Below the pieces are notes generated by a model. It had not been told where the DNA came from and searched no databases. It saw nothing but the letters and a program-made list of their open reading frames with translations. 64,000 nucleotides of DNA from CAZEPJ01 sp964514105. Its GTDB lineage: Bacteria; Desulfobacterota; Desulfocorpusculales; Desulfocorpusculum. The stretch spans positions 1-64,000 of the forward strand of contig CAZEPJ010000004.1 of assembly GCA_964514105.1 (NCBI GenBank). The letters are read 5' to 3'. The position numbers and the translations under genes were made by a program. Below, piece after piece: positions 54,980 through 62,859 of the stretch (positions within the stretch are counted from its first letter, which is position 1; every line of letters begins with the position of its first letter).

Positions 54980-55486
54980 CTACATGGGCGGATCGGTGAG
55001 ACGACCCTTGTCGTCCATCAGCTCCAGGCGATATACGGAGTTGGTGGTCCGGAAATGGTCCCGTCCATGTTCCACCACCTCGCCCGTTCGGAACACCCGT
55101 CCGTCGTCCAGGTACAGACAGTACCTCTGTCCCACTTTGGGGAGATCCATCTCCCATCCGAGCTTGAGCGTCCCCACAGGAAACTTCCCGTCGGCCTTGC
55201 CCAGAACCTTGGTCAGGCGAATCCGCCTCGGAACCTGGTCGATGATCCCGAGTTCCAGAAGCCGCCGGGCGATGCCCTGGAGCCCCTGGGCCAGAACATC
55301 GCTCAGTTCGCGATCCTCTTGCCGGCGCCCCAGATCGACCCCCAGCCTCTGGAAGTGGGCAAGGGCCCCCCGGAAGTTCCCCTCCTTTCCATTGAGGAGA
55401 TCCAGAAGGATCCTGTGGACCTTGGCGGTTTCCCGAAGCACGGCATCGGAACCGCGCCTCAAATCCATTCGCTGGTCGGCGGACAT
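54980..55486 (-). CDS. Protein of unknown function coupled to the PilZ protein
   Basis: The 168-residue protein shows no family I recognise. Residues 1-95 are mainly helical with many Leu, Arg and Gln residues, and residues 100-168 look like short beta strands (GTLKLGWEMDLPKVG, then YCLYLDDGRVFRTGEVVEHG). No signal peptide, membrane helix or Cys cluster is present, so it should be cytoplasmic. Its ATG overlaps the stop of the PilZ gene by one base (TGATG), which signals translational coupling and a shared role in c-di-GMP-linked control. The longer open frame to 56059 is a shadow of the PilZ gene and was not used. Confidence 0.72.
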   Translation of the reverse strand: MSADQRMDLRRGSDAVLRETAKVHRILLDLLNGKEGNFRGALAHFQRLGVDLGRRQEDRELSDVLAQGLQGIARRLLELGIIDQVPRRIRLTKVLGKADGKFPVGTLKLGWEMDLPKVGQRYCLYLDDGRVFRTGEVVEHGRDHFRTTNSVYRLELMDDKGRLTDPPM

Positions 55487-56169
55487 CAGACGTCTTCCTG
55501 GGAGCCTCCCGCCACGCACACGGGGCCAGCCACCGCCCGGACCGTTCGATCGTCCTTGAGGGACGCGATGAAGCCGCGCAGGGCCTTCTCGGTTTCCGAA
55601 TCGAGATCGAGGAATTGGAGGCCCGAGCGGATCCCCTTGTCGGTGACCTCGCATCGCACCACCCGGGCTTTGGTCTGGATCTTCTGACCGGACCACGGCA
55701 CTCGGAAGGAGAGCAGGATGTCCCGGTCCACCAGGTGGATGAAGTCCCCCCACATCAAACATCCGGTGTCGCTGATATCCAGGATATAGCCCTCCCAGGA
55801 GCGATCCGCTTTCCGGTCTTGGAGGTCCAGGAATGTCCCTCGAACGAAGATCTTCTTTCGCTCGCTCTCCCTCAGGTTGATCTCCTCCGTGGCCCTGGGG
55901 AATTCCACGAAGAACAGGGGCACGGGGTCTTCGATGATCCCCAGGACCCGTGTTCGAAACCGGAACACGGAGGACTGGAAACACCTGACCCAAAGGGAGT
56001 CGTTGGCCTTGAGTCGATGGGACCCGGATTCCTTGAATGGACGATCCAATATGATGCACCGACCGGCTATGAAGCCGACGACATGCGTATGGAACCCCTG
56101 GGAACCCGCCGTCGGTTCAATGTAAACCTCTTCGTTGACGTGGAAGGACGGACCCTTATCGGGGCTCAT
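55486..56169 (-). CDS. YcgR-like protein with N-terminal PilZN-type and C-terminal PilZ domains
   Basis: I start at 56169 because GGAGGAGGGG lies just before that ATG; an ATG six codons upstream is in that purine run. The product has 227 residues. Residues 1-90 form a beta domain like the PilZN part of YcgR, and 95-215 a PilZ domain. The c-di-GMP motifs are DISDTG at 131-136 and an Arg pair for RxxxR that is either Arg100/Arg104 or Lys106/Arg110, so binding strength is unclear. It probably reads c-di-GMP to adjust motility or surface behaviour. A divergent promoter pair separates it from the HD-GYP gene, linking signal reader and breakdown enzyme. Confidence 0.84.
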   Translation of the reverse strand: MSPDKGPSFHVNEEVYIEPTAGSQGFHTHVVGFIAGRCIILDRPFKESGSHRLKANDSLWVRCFQSSVFRFRTRVLGIIEDPVPLFFVEFPRATEEINLRESERKKIFVRGTFLDLQDRKADRSWEGYILDISDTGCLMWGDFIHLVDRDILLSFRVPWSGQKIQTKARVVRCEVTDKGIRSGLQFLDLDSETEKALRGFIASLKDDRTVRAVAGPVCVAGGSQEDV

Positions 56170-56254
56170 GACGCTCCCCTCCTCCATGGTCTCCCATGCC
56201 CGGCGCCAGTTCTGGGCACCGAGGGCGCCCGACCAAGCGGACGGAGTCAGGGTC

Positions 56255-56284
56255 TGTATACTATCAAACCATGGATTCCGTCAA
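56255..56284 (-). promoter_or_regulatory. Minus-strand promoter for the PilZ operon
   Basis: On the minus strand TTGACG (56284-56279) and TATACA (56260-56255) are spaced by 18 bases, about 85 bases upstream of the PilZ start. Confidence 0.5.
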
Positions 56285-56505
56285 GGTTTCTCGAAGCCAG
56301 GGTTCTCCGCCCCCTTGACAGAAGTACCCAGGGCGTCTATGTGTTCATCTGATCCCGGCGGAGACGGTGGTAGGATCTCCCCGGCTTCGCCGAGGACCGC
56401 GACGGCCTCGAAGGCCGCACCTCAGGGAGAATGGGCGCCCGTCGAGTCTGCTGCCTGACCGTGTCAAGGGCGCCGGGGGCCAGGGGACGGCGGGGAGGAG
56501 GCCCG
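56285..56505. other. Right part of the divergent PilZ / HD-GYP intergenic region
   Basis: The whole gap runs from 56170 to 56505 (336 bases). It carries promoters facing both ways and no gene. The stretch past 56344 has no further recognisable element apart from the HD-GYP ribosome site near its end. Confidence 0.5.
56315..56343 (+). promoter_or_regulatory. Plus-strand promoter for the HD-GYP gene
   Basis: TTGACA (56315-56320) is a perfect -35; TATGTG (56338-56343) is a weak -10 at the ideal 17-base spacing. The HD-GYP ATG is 163 bases further on. Confidence 0.45.
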
Positions 56506-57441
56506 ATGACCAACCTGATCTTGCAATTCCCGGTGCACACCGTAGACGGTCACCTCGTGCTGCCTGCGGGAAGCCAAGTGTCGGCCGATCGGCTCCGGGA
56601 TCAATTGGGTTGGTTCCGGGGATCTTTCACGACGAGCCTTCCCCTGGCCAGGCACGACACCATCAGACGGGACCTGGTGCGCTACATCGGCCGAGGGCCG
56701 TATGCCACCATCTTTGACACAGACGAGAAGGTCTCCCTGGTGCTGGATATCATGGCACAGGTGCGCCTTCCCCTGCCGGTCCTGCGATCTGTTAGCTACT
56801 TCAAGGTTCGAGAGCCCTACACGTACCGGCACACGCTGATGGTCTGCGCCCTGTCCGCACTCATGGCCCGGGATCTGGTCGCCAGTTCCGAGGAGCGCCT
56901 CCAGGAGGCCGTGGCCGGGCCGGTCCACGACCTGGGGAAGGTTTGCGTCCCTTTGTCCATCCTCAGGAAGAGCCACCCCCTCACGCGCACCGAGAGGGGA
57001 ATCCTCGAGCATCACGCCAGCGCTGGGTACGTGCTGCTGAGCATGTACCTCGGGGATCCCAACTGCTTCGAGGCAAGGGTCGCCAGGGATCATCACGAGA
57101 GGCGGGACGGCTCCGGCTACCCATCTCGAGTGCGGCTGAAAGATCGAATGGTGGAGATCATCGCGGCCGCCGATGTCTACGACGCCCTCATCTCTCCTCG
57201 GCCGTACCGTCCCGCCGGCTATGACAACCGGACCGCCCTGGAGGAGCTGACGGATCTCGCCGTACAGGGCAAGCTGAACCCCGAGGTGGTCCGGACCCTC
57301 ATCGCGCACAACCGAAGGCACAAGACCCCTTCAGTCGATTGCGTGATCTCGGAGGAGAGACGGGGAACGCCACCTGCCCGCAACCTGTACGGCATCATTG
57401 CCAACGAGGAGAATGGGGCGCCCCCGGGGCGTGGCCAATAG
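56506..57441 (+). CDS. HD-GYP domain protein (probable c-di-GMP phosphodiesterase)
   Basis: The start at 56506 follows GGGGAGGAGG and gives 311 residues. An N-terminal region of about 100 residues has no recognised domain. The HD-GYP domain has the His-Asp pair at 141-142 (PVHDLGK) and GYP at 204-206 in ERRDGSGYP. Further His residues appear in LEHHASAGY and ARDHHERR. The active site therefore looks complete, and the enzyme should break down c-di-GMP. Both YcgR/PilZ and HD-GYP genes radiate from a common control region, a compact c-di-GMP module. Confidence 0.9.
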   Translation: MTNLILQFPVHTVDGHLVLPAGSQVSADRLRDQLGWFRGSFTTSLPLARHDTIRRDLVRYIGRGPYATIFDTDEKVSLVLDIMAQVRLPLPVLRSVSYFKVREPYTYRHTLMVCALSALMARDLVASSEERLQEAVAGPVHDLGKVCVPLSILRKSHPLTRTERGILEHHASAGYVLLSMYLGDPNCFEARVARDHHERRDGSGYPSRVRLKDRMVEIIAAADVYDALISPRPYRPAGYDNRTALEELTDLAVQGKLNPEVVRTLIAHNRRHKTPSVDCVISEERRGTPPARNLYGIIANEENGAPPGRGQ

Positions 57442-57542
57442 CGTTTTGGGGGCGGGATAGCGTCGTGGGCAGAGGAGCCTCTGGCGCCCCGCACAGGACC
57501 GCCCGATTCCCGATGAATCGTTCGTGAAACAACAAGGTTACG

Positions 57543-57571
57543 TTGACGGTGGGGCCCGCTTCGGGTAATGT
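57543..57571 (+). promoter_or_regulatory. Promoter candidate for the HdrC/HdrB-like genes
   Basis: TTGACG (57543-57548) and TAATGT (57566-57571) are spaced by 17 bases, about 52 bases before the HdrC-like start. The -10 is weak. Confidence 0.35.
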
Positions 57572-57623
57572 AGGGAGAAAGGCGATCGGAGTTGACAAGC
57601 CAATAGTACAGGGAGCGCAGAGG

Positions 57624-58148
57624 ATGAAGATCGACCGGTCGTTCATGGAGGAGGTCTCGCGTCGCAGCGGTCAGCGATTCGAGGGGTGTTACCACTGCCT
57701 CAGTTGCGGGGGGGGATGTCCGGTGGTCGAGGCCATGGACTATAACCCCAATCAGGTGATCCGCATGATGCAGTTCGGGATGCGTGAAGAGGTGTTGAGC
57801 AGCAAGGCCATCTGGCTTTGTGTGGGATGCTTCAGTTGCCTGTCGCAATGCCCCAACCGCGTGCACATCCCGAGGATGATGGATACCCTGCGCCAGATGG
57901 CTTTGGAGGCCGGGGGCAAGGTGGCGGAGCCCCATATCTGGGCGTTCCACCGGGAGTTTCTTCGCCAGGTCAGGACGTGGGGGCGGGTGTACGAGCTCGG
58001 TTTCATGCTGCGGTTCAAGTTGGCCACCGGCGCTCTGTTCCAGGACATGATCCCAGGGATGAAGATGATGATGCGGGGACGGCTGCATTTCCTTCCTTCT
58101 CGGGTGAAGGGCGTGGGCGAGGTCCGCAAGGCGATGGGGGGCAAGTGA
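57624..58148 (+). CDS. HdrC-like di-4Fe-4S protein
   Basis: The 174-residue protein carries two full ferredoxin-type Cys sets: Cys22, 25, 28 and 32, then Cys66, 69, 72 and 76, each closing with CP. The rest is helical and basic toward the C terminus, as in the HdrC subunit of heterodisulfide reductase-like complexes. It shuttles electrons, usually to the adjacent CCG-domain protein. Its stop and the next start overlap (TGATG), giving translational coupling. The HdrA flavoprotein is not encoded nearby, so the pair probably joins another electron donor. Confidence 0.88.
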   Translation: MKIDRSFMEEVSRRSGQRFEGCYHCLSCGGGCPVVEAMDYNPNQVIRMMQFGMREEVLSSKAIWLCVGCFSCLSQCPNRVHIPRMMDTLRQMALEAGGKVAEPHIWAFHREFLRQVRTWGRVYELGFMLRFKLATGALFQDMIPGMKMMMRGRLHFLPSRVKGVGEVRKAMGGK

Positions 58149-58999
58149 TGGGAACGATCAGGTACTATCCGGGTTGTTCACTGGAATCCAGCGCGCGGGA
58201 GATGGCCGAGAGCTTCAAGGAGGTGGCCCGGGGCTACGGCCTGGAGGTGCAGGCGCTGGATGATTGGAGCTGCTGCGGGTCGTCTCCGGCCCATTCCACG
58301 GACCATGAGATGGCCCTGCTGCTCGCGGCCCGAAACCTCCTGTTGGCAGAGGCCCAGGGGGCGGAGGAACTGATGGTCATGTGCCCCAGTTGCTTCGTCC
58401 GGCTTCGCGAGGCGGAGCGGACCATCGTGGAGGATGAGGGTGAGGCCCAGAAAGTCCAGCGCTCACTGGGCGGCCGGTATCAGGGCAAGGTGCGCCTCAA
58501 GTTCTTTCTGGAAACCATGAAGGAGCTGGGCCTGGAGAAGCTGAAGGCCGGGGTCAAGGTCCCCCTCCAAGGCCTCAAGGGTGCCCTCTACTACGGATGT
58601 CTGTTGAGCCGCCCCGAGTGGATCACCGGGTTCGATGTGGCACCGTACGAGGCGTTCCTGGAGGACCTGTTCCGGGCCCTGGGGGGTGATGTGGTCCACT
58701 GGGGCTACTCCCGGCAATGCTGCGGCGCGCATCTGGCCATGACCAAAGCGGATCTGGTCAACGGCCTGGTCGATCGGATCCGGGACCACGCGCGACGGGC
58801 TGGCGCCAACTGCCTCGTGGTTTTCTGCCCCCTGTGTCAGGTGAACCTGGAGATGCGGGGCAGGGACCAGGAGGCCCTGCCCGTCCTGTACATCTCGGAG
58901 GTCATGGGCCTGGCCGCGGGATTGCCCCAGACCCGATCGTGGTTGGCCCGGCACTTGATCGATCCCCAGCCATTGCTCGCCTCCCTGAAGATCGCCTGA
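58148..58999 (+). CDS. HdrB-like CCG-domain protein
   Basis: The 283-residue protein has two CCG motifs. The first uses Cys10, Cys42-Cys43, Cys79 and Cys82, with the family spacing of 31 and 35 residues. The second uses Cys151, Cys191-Cys192, Cys227 and Cys230, with gaps of 39 and 34, the last one residue shorter than typical. These cysteines hold the unusual non-cubane 4Fe-4S clusters of HdrB, where disulfide reduction occurs. The gene follows the HdrC-like gene with a one-base overlap. A heterodisulfide, a persulfide or a thiol-disulfide carrier is the likely substrate class, by family only. Confidence 0.9.
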   Translation: MGTIRYYPGCSLESSAREMAESFKEVARGYGLEVQALDDWSCCGSSPAHSTDHEMALLLAARNLLLAEAQGAEELMVMCPSCFVRLREAERTIVEDEGEAQKVQRSLGGRYQGKVRLKFFLETMKELGLEKLKAGVKVPLQGLKGALYYGCLLSRPEWITGFDVAPYEAFLEDLFRALGGDVVHWGYSRQCCGAHLAMTKADLVNGLVDRIRDHARRAGANCLVVFCPLCQVNLEMRGRDQEALPVLYISEVMGLAAGLPQTRSWLARHLIDPQPLLASLKIA

Positions 59000-59043
59000 G
59001 GGCCGCGCGCCCGGGTGGCCGTGGGTGGAGGAGGGCGTACGGG

Positions 59044-59640
59044 ATGAACAACGGCAGCGACGACCCGCGACCGCCCAGCGGGTCGCTCCATCCCTCCCAG
59101 GACCTGAAAGGGCGAAACTTGACGTTGATCGGCATGCCCGGCGCGGGCAAGAGCACGGTGGGAATGCGACTGGCCGACGCCCTGGGAGCCCCGTTCCTGG
59201 ACACCGATCGACTCATCGAGACCCGCTGGGGGGCTACGCTGCAGGAGATCATCGACTCGGAGGGGCTGGCTGCCTTTCTCCGAAGGGAGGAGGCGGTCAT
59301 CCTGTCCCTGGACGTCCGGGCCACGGTGATTGCCACCGGAGGGAGCGTGGTTTACTCCTGGCGGGCCATGGAGCATCTGCGAAGATCGGGCCGGGTGGTG
59401 TGGCTGGATCTGCCCTTGCCGGTCATCGAGAGACGGATCGGGGCGGGTGCCGGAAAGAGGGGCATCGCCAAGGTGAGAGACCAGAGCCTCTCCCAGCTTT
59501 ATGAGGAGCGGCGACCCCTGTACGGGCGCTATGCCCATCTGACCGTCCAAGTCCAGGATCGCCGGGATCAGGATGTGGTGGAGGAGATCCTGGTTCTTTT
59601 GAATCGGAGCGGGTTTTCATGGACCGGGACTTGCTCCTGA
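59044..59640 (+). CDS. Shikimate kinase-like protein
   Basis: The 198-residue kinase has the P-loop GMPGAGKST at 30-38, followed by DTDRLIE near 55-61, a shikimate-binding Asp motif. The third hallmark, normally TGGG, is TGGSVVY here. RGIAK in the lid region contributes an Arg. An N-terminal tail of about 24 residues precedes the core. It likely phosphorylates shikimate in chorismate synthesis, though the Ser in place of the third Gly leaves room for a related sugar or acid kinase. It lies 44 bases after the HdrB-like gene and overlaps the next small gene. Confidence 0.78.
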   Translation: MNNGSDDPRPPSGSLHPSQDLKGRNLTLIGMPGAGKSTVGMRLADALGAPFLDTDRLIETRWGATLQEIIDSEGLAAFLRREEAVILSLDVRATVIATGGSVVYSWRAMEHLRRSGRVVWLDLPLPVIERRIGAGAGKRGIAKVRDQSLSQLYEERRPLYGRYAHLTVQVQDRRDQDVVEEILVLLNRSGFSWTGTCS

Positions 59641-59915
59641 TCGGGCCGGTGGGGCATCGGGGAGTTGGGTGGCCCGAGGTGGCCCACGCAGACGAGGCCG
59701 TGCTCCCGTACAAGGGCTTTCATCTGGTGGCCCGGGCCAGGAAAGGTCCGGTGGGTTGGCTGGGGGAGGTCCGCATCATCCTCGCCCCGGCGCGCCTCCC
59801 GGTGCATGTCTTTGCCCCGGTGCCACGCTTCCACATGGACCCCGGCACGGCCGTCCGGGAGGCCTTGATCGAAGGGATCCGGAAGGTGGACCGGGGGGAA
59901 ATCATTGGATTGTGA
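59619..59915 (+). CDS. Small protein of unknown function overlapping the shikimate kinase gene
   Basis: The 98-residue frame starts inside the end of the kinase gene (22-base overlap), with GGAGCGGG upstream of its ATG. Its codons use G or C at third positions much like neighbours, and residues such as DEAVLPYKGFHLVARA and VREALIEGIRKVDRGE look like folded protein. No family, signal or metal motif was recognised. The overlap suggests translational coupling. A chance frame remains possible. Confidence 0.55.
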   Translation: MDRDLLLIGPVGHRGVGWPEVAHADEAVLPYKGFHLVARARKGPVGWLGEVRIILAPARLPVHVFAPVPRFHMDPGTAVREALIEGIRKVDRGEIIGL

Positions 59916-59924
59916 AAAAATAGA

Positions 59925-59954
59925 TTGACCGCGCCCCCCTTTTTGTCATATATT
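59925..59954 (+). promoter_or_regulatory. Sigma70-type promoter with long leader
   Basis: TTGACC (59925-59930) and TATATT (59949-59954) are spaced by 18 bases in a locally AT-rich patch. The downstream Cys protein starts at 60269, so the transcript would have a leader of some 300 bases. Confidence 0.55.
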
Positions 59955-60268
59955 CCTCAGAAAAATAGGGAAAGGCGGTGAAGATCCTCCCAGGGCCTCC
60001 CCCCGCTGTCGAGGGAGTCCTCCCTGGATCTCGAACGAAGACCCCCTCCTAGATATTCTGGTTGGTGACCTCGCCGACGGGAAACTCAAGAGGGATCGGA
60101 ACGCTCACGCGACGCGTGCGAACGCGGTTGCATCTCCCGGCCACTCTGGGACGTCCAACGAGGTAGGGGCGATTTTACATCGACCCTTCTCTGGACTGCC
60201 CGAAGAGGGAGGCTAAACTGATAGTGCGCCCCTCAAGGGCGCGACGGGAAAGAACGAGGAGACGTGAA
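59955..60268 (+). other. Long untranslated leader before the four-Cys protein
   Basis: About 310 bases between a good promoter and the next start show no gene. The stretch contains several GC-rich short complementary segments but I recognise no known riboswitch class. A second promoter within it cannot be excluded. Confidence 0.4.
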
Positions 60269-60574
60269 ATGGCACCGTTGGTCGATCAGGATGTGAGCCG
60301 CTGGATCCGTGAGCATCAGCGCGATATGATCCTTTGCCCTCACCAACCCGGTCTGCTGCTCATTTCCAAAAAGGCGTGTCTGAAGCGCTATCGTGCCGCC
60401 TTGGGTCGTGTGTTCGAGGCCGTGTCAGAGGAGGACGCGTTCCACTACGCACTCAAGAAGGGGCTCTCTCTGTGCGAGGGATGCCCCATCGGAAGGAGAC
60501 TGGTGGAAGAGGAGCGTCGCTCTGGAGCCGCACACGAATCGGACGCGGTGCAGGAGGCCGTGAGCCAAGGATGA
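60269..60574 (+). CDS. Small four-Cys protein of unknown function
   Basis: Starting at 60269 (GAGGAG before it), the 101-residue product has Cys23, Cys37, Cys69 and Cys72. The context is ILCPHQPGLLLISKKAC and LSLCEGCPIGRR, likely one zinc or iron-sulfur site. The rest is charged and helical. No family was recognised, but the well-placed Cys and Pro residues look conserved rather than random. It has a long leader and lies 275 bases before miaB on the same strand. A regulatory or metal-linked role would be guesswork. Confidence 0.68.
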   Translation: MAPLVDQDVSRWIREHQRDMILCPHQPGLLLISKKACLKRYRAALGRVFEAVSEEDAFHYALKKGLSLCEGCPIGRRLVEEERRSGAAHESDAVQEAVSQG

Positions 60575-60671
60575 CTCCATCCGGCCTTCCTCCCCGGGTT
60601 TGGGGCGGGGTGCGCCCGCCGCGGGGATGAGATAACCTTGGCGTGCCCCTACCAACCCCGGCCGAACAGAT

Positions 60672-60689
60672 GCCCCTGGGGCGTTTTTT
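60672..60689 (+). terminator. Very weak terminator candidate before miaB
   Basis: GCCCC-t-GGGGC (60672-60682) is followed by G and six T residues (60684-60689). The loop is too short for a stable hairpin as drawn, so only the T-run supports a terminator. Confidence 0.25.
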
Positions 60690-60849
60690 GCCTTGCAAGG
60701 CGGACGCGACGCCGCTACCGTGAGGAAAGGGGAGATCTCCGTCTCCGCAACGGGGCGATCCCGATCCGAGAAGTGGAATCGTTCCCGCGGCGATGAATCC
60801 TTTGCCGTGCCCTCCTCCCACCCCATGGGGGATGCGGTCTCCGGGAACC

Positions 60850-62169
60850 ATGCCGAAACTCCTGCTCCAGACCTTCGGCTGCCAGATGAACGAGCACGAT
60901 TCTCTCAAGATCGCCTCGCTGCTGCGGGCCGACGGGTATGAACTCACGGACGATCCCCTCCAGGCGGATTGCGTCATCCTCAACACCTGCAGCATCCGCG
61001 AGAAACCCAGTCAAAAGGTCTACAGCGCCCTGGGGCGGCTCCGGGCCCTGAGGCGTCGGAGGCCCTCCGTGATCATCGGTGTGGGGGGGTGTGTGGCCCA
61101 GCAGGAAGGGGAGCGTTTGCTGGACCGGGTCCCCCATCTGGATTTCGTGTTTGGGACCCATCATATCCAGGACGTCCCGCGCATGGTGCAGGCGGCGAGG
61201 GAGCGACGGGGGCGATGTTGCGAGGTCGCCTTCACGGCCCAGGTCCCATCGCTCCATCATCGTCCGGGGGCGGCGCCCGGGGCGGTTCAGGCCCACATCA
61301 CCATCATGCAGGGATGCGACAACTTCTGCTCGTACTGCATCGTTCCTTACGTGCGCGGCAGGGAACAGAGCCGCCCCCTGCCGGACATTGTGGAGGAGGC
61401 CCGGATCCTGGCCCAAGGCGGGGTGCGGGAGCTGGTCCTGCTGGGGCAGAACGTGAACTCGTACGGACGGGACCACCACCGCCGATGGTCGTTTGCTGCG
61501 CTTCTGGAGGCCCTGCAGGATGTGGAGGGCATCGCCCGCATCCGTTTCACCACATCCCATCCCCGGGATCTCTCGGAGGAGATGGTGGACGCCATGGCCC
61601 GCCTGGACAAGGTGTGCGAGCACCTGCACCTGCCGGTGCAGTCGGGATCCTCCCGGGTGCTGTCTGCCATGGGGCGGGGATACACCCGGGAGGACTATCT
61701 GGCACGGGTGAGATCGCTCCGGAATCGGATTCCGGGCATTGCCCTGACCACCGACATCATCGTGGGTTTTCCGGGGGAGACCGAAGAGGAGTTCCGGGAG
61801 ACCATCACCCTGCTGGAGGCCGTTCGGTTCGACGGCATGTACTCCTTCAAGTATTCGCCCCGGCCCATGACGCGGGCCTACGACATGGGGGATTCGGTGC
61901 CCGAATCGGCCAAGGTCGATCGTCTCGCCCGCGTCCAGGCCGTACAGGACGGAATCACGGACGCCATCCTGGAGGGGTGCGTGGGCACGGTGGAGGATGT
62001 CCTGATCACAGGGCCGTCTCCCCGGGGACAGGGGCAGGTGACGGGGAGGACACGGTCCCATCGAATCGTCCATGCCCCCGGGGACCCGGACAGGCTTCGG
62101 GGAAGGCTCGTTCCCGTCAGAATCGAGCGGAGCCTGAGACACTCCCTGTGGGGCAGGCCGCTGGAGTGA
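60850..62169 (+). CDS. miaB: tRNA-2-methylthio-N6-dimethylallyladenosine synthase
   Basis: Starting at 60850 the protein has 439 residues, normal for MiaB. The auxiliary cluster Cys are Cys11, Cys47 and Cys81; the radical-SAM cluster Cys are Cys156, Cys160 and Cys163 in GCDNFCSYC. TTDIIVGFPGETEEEF marks the radical-SAM core. A TRAM-type domain ends the chain. It adds a methylthio group to the modified adenosine at position 37 of certain tRNAs. An ATG 18 bases upstream (60832) is a possible alternative start. The PHP gene follows 12 bases later, probably in the same operon. Confidence 0.94.
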   Translation: MPKLLLQTFGCQMNEHDSLKIASLLRADGYELTDDPLQADCVILNTCSIREKPSQKVYSALGRLRALRRRRPSVIIGVGGCVAQQEGERLLDRVPHLDFVFGTHHIQDVPRMVQAARERRGRCCEVAFTAQVPSLHHRPGAAPGAVQAHITIMQGCDNFCSYCIVPYVRGREQSRPLPDIVEEARILAQGGVRELVLLGQNVNSYGRDHHRRWSFAALLEALQDVEGIARIRFTTSHPRDLSEEMVDAMARLDKVCEHLHLPVQSGSSRVLSAMGRGYTREDYLARVRSLRNRIPGIALTTDIIVGFPGETEEEFRETITLLEAVRFDGMYSFKYSPRPMTRAYDMGDSVPESAKVDRLARVQAVQDGITDAILEGCVGTVEDVLITGPSPRGQGQVTGRTRSHRIVHAPGDPDRLRGRLVPVRIERSLRHSLWGRPLE

Positions 62170-62181
62170 GGGAAAGATGAC

Positions 62182-62859
62182 ATGAGCACGTCGTTCGTGG
62201 ACTTTCACACCCACACCATCTTCAGCGACGGGGAGCTCCTTCCGGCCGAACTGGTGCAGCGAGCCAGCGAGAAGGGGTGCAGGGGGATCGCCATCACCGA
62301 TCACGCGGACAGCTCCAATCTGGAGTTCGTTGTCTCGCGGGTCGCCGCCTTCGCCACGGAACTGGGGGAGGAGTGGGCTGCGCAGGTCATCCCCGGAGTG
62401 GAGCTGACCCATGTCCCTCCCAGAAGGATCCCCCAGCTGGCCGAGCGCGCTCGCGCCCTGGGTGCGCGATGGGTCGTGGTGCACGGGGAGACCGTGACGG
62501 AGCCCGTGGCGGCTGGCACGAACCGTGCGGCTATTGAGGCGGGCGTTGATCTGCTGGCTCATCCCGGGCTCATCCATGAGGAGGACGCCTCTCTGGCGGC
62601 CGAGGTCGGGGTCTTTCTGGAGGTGACCACGCGCAAGGGGCATAGCCTCACCAACGGATGGGTCGTGCAGCGGGCCATGGAGACGGGGGCGCGGCTGCTC
62701 CTGGACACGGATACCCACGGCCCCCAGGACATCCTGGACGGGGCCCAGCGTCGGATGGTTGCCCTGGGAGCCGGCCTCTCCCCGGAAGGCTGGGACAGAT
62801 TGGTGGCCGACGCCTTGCAGCTCTTGAAGCGGTTGCGGGGCGAGGAAGGAGGCGGGTGA
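62182..62859 (+). CDS. PHP-domain phosphoesterase
   Basis: The 225-residue protein shows the PHP metal motifs in order: DFHTHTIFSDGE at 7-18, ITDHAD near 38-43, PGVELTH near 71-77, LAHPG near 129-133 and LDTDTHGP near 174-181. PHP proteins hydrolyse phosphoesters such as histidinol phosphate or nucleoside phosphates; the short single-domain form here could act on several. GGGAAAG lies upstream of the ATG. The next gene starts four bases before its stop, so both are translated together. Confidence 0.86.
   Translation: MSTSFVDFHTHTIFSDGELLPAELVQRASEKGCRGIAITDHADSSNLEFVVSRVAAFATELGEEWAAQVIPGVELTHVPPRRIPQLAERARALGARWVVVHGETVTEPVAAGTNRAAIEAGVDLLAHPGLIHEEDASLAAEVGVFLEVTTRKGHSLTNGWVVQRAMETGARLLLDTDTHGPQDILDGAQRRMVALGAGLSPEGWDRLVADALQLLKRLRGEEGGG

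Noticed and set aside
57592..57597. Perfect TTGACA just before the HdrC-like gene.
   Set aside because: It lies only 26 bases before the ATG with no -10 at usable spacing; the upstream TTGACG/TAATGT pair is more plausible.
59955..60268. Possible c-di-GMP (GEMM) riboswitch in the long leader, suggested by short GC blocks.
   Set aside because: The conserved core of that riboswitch class could not be found in order; only generic hairpins are present.
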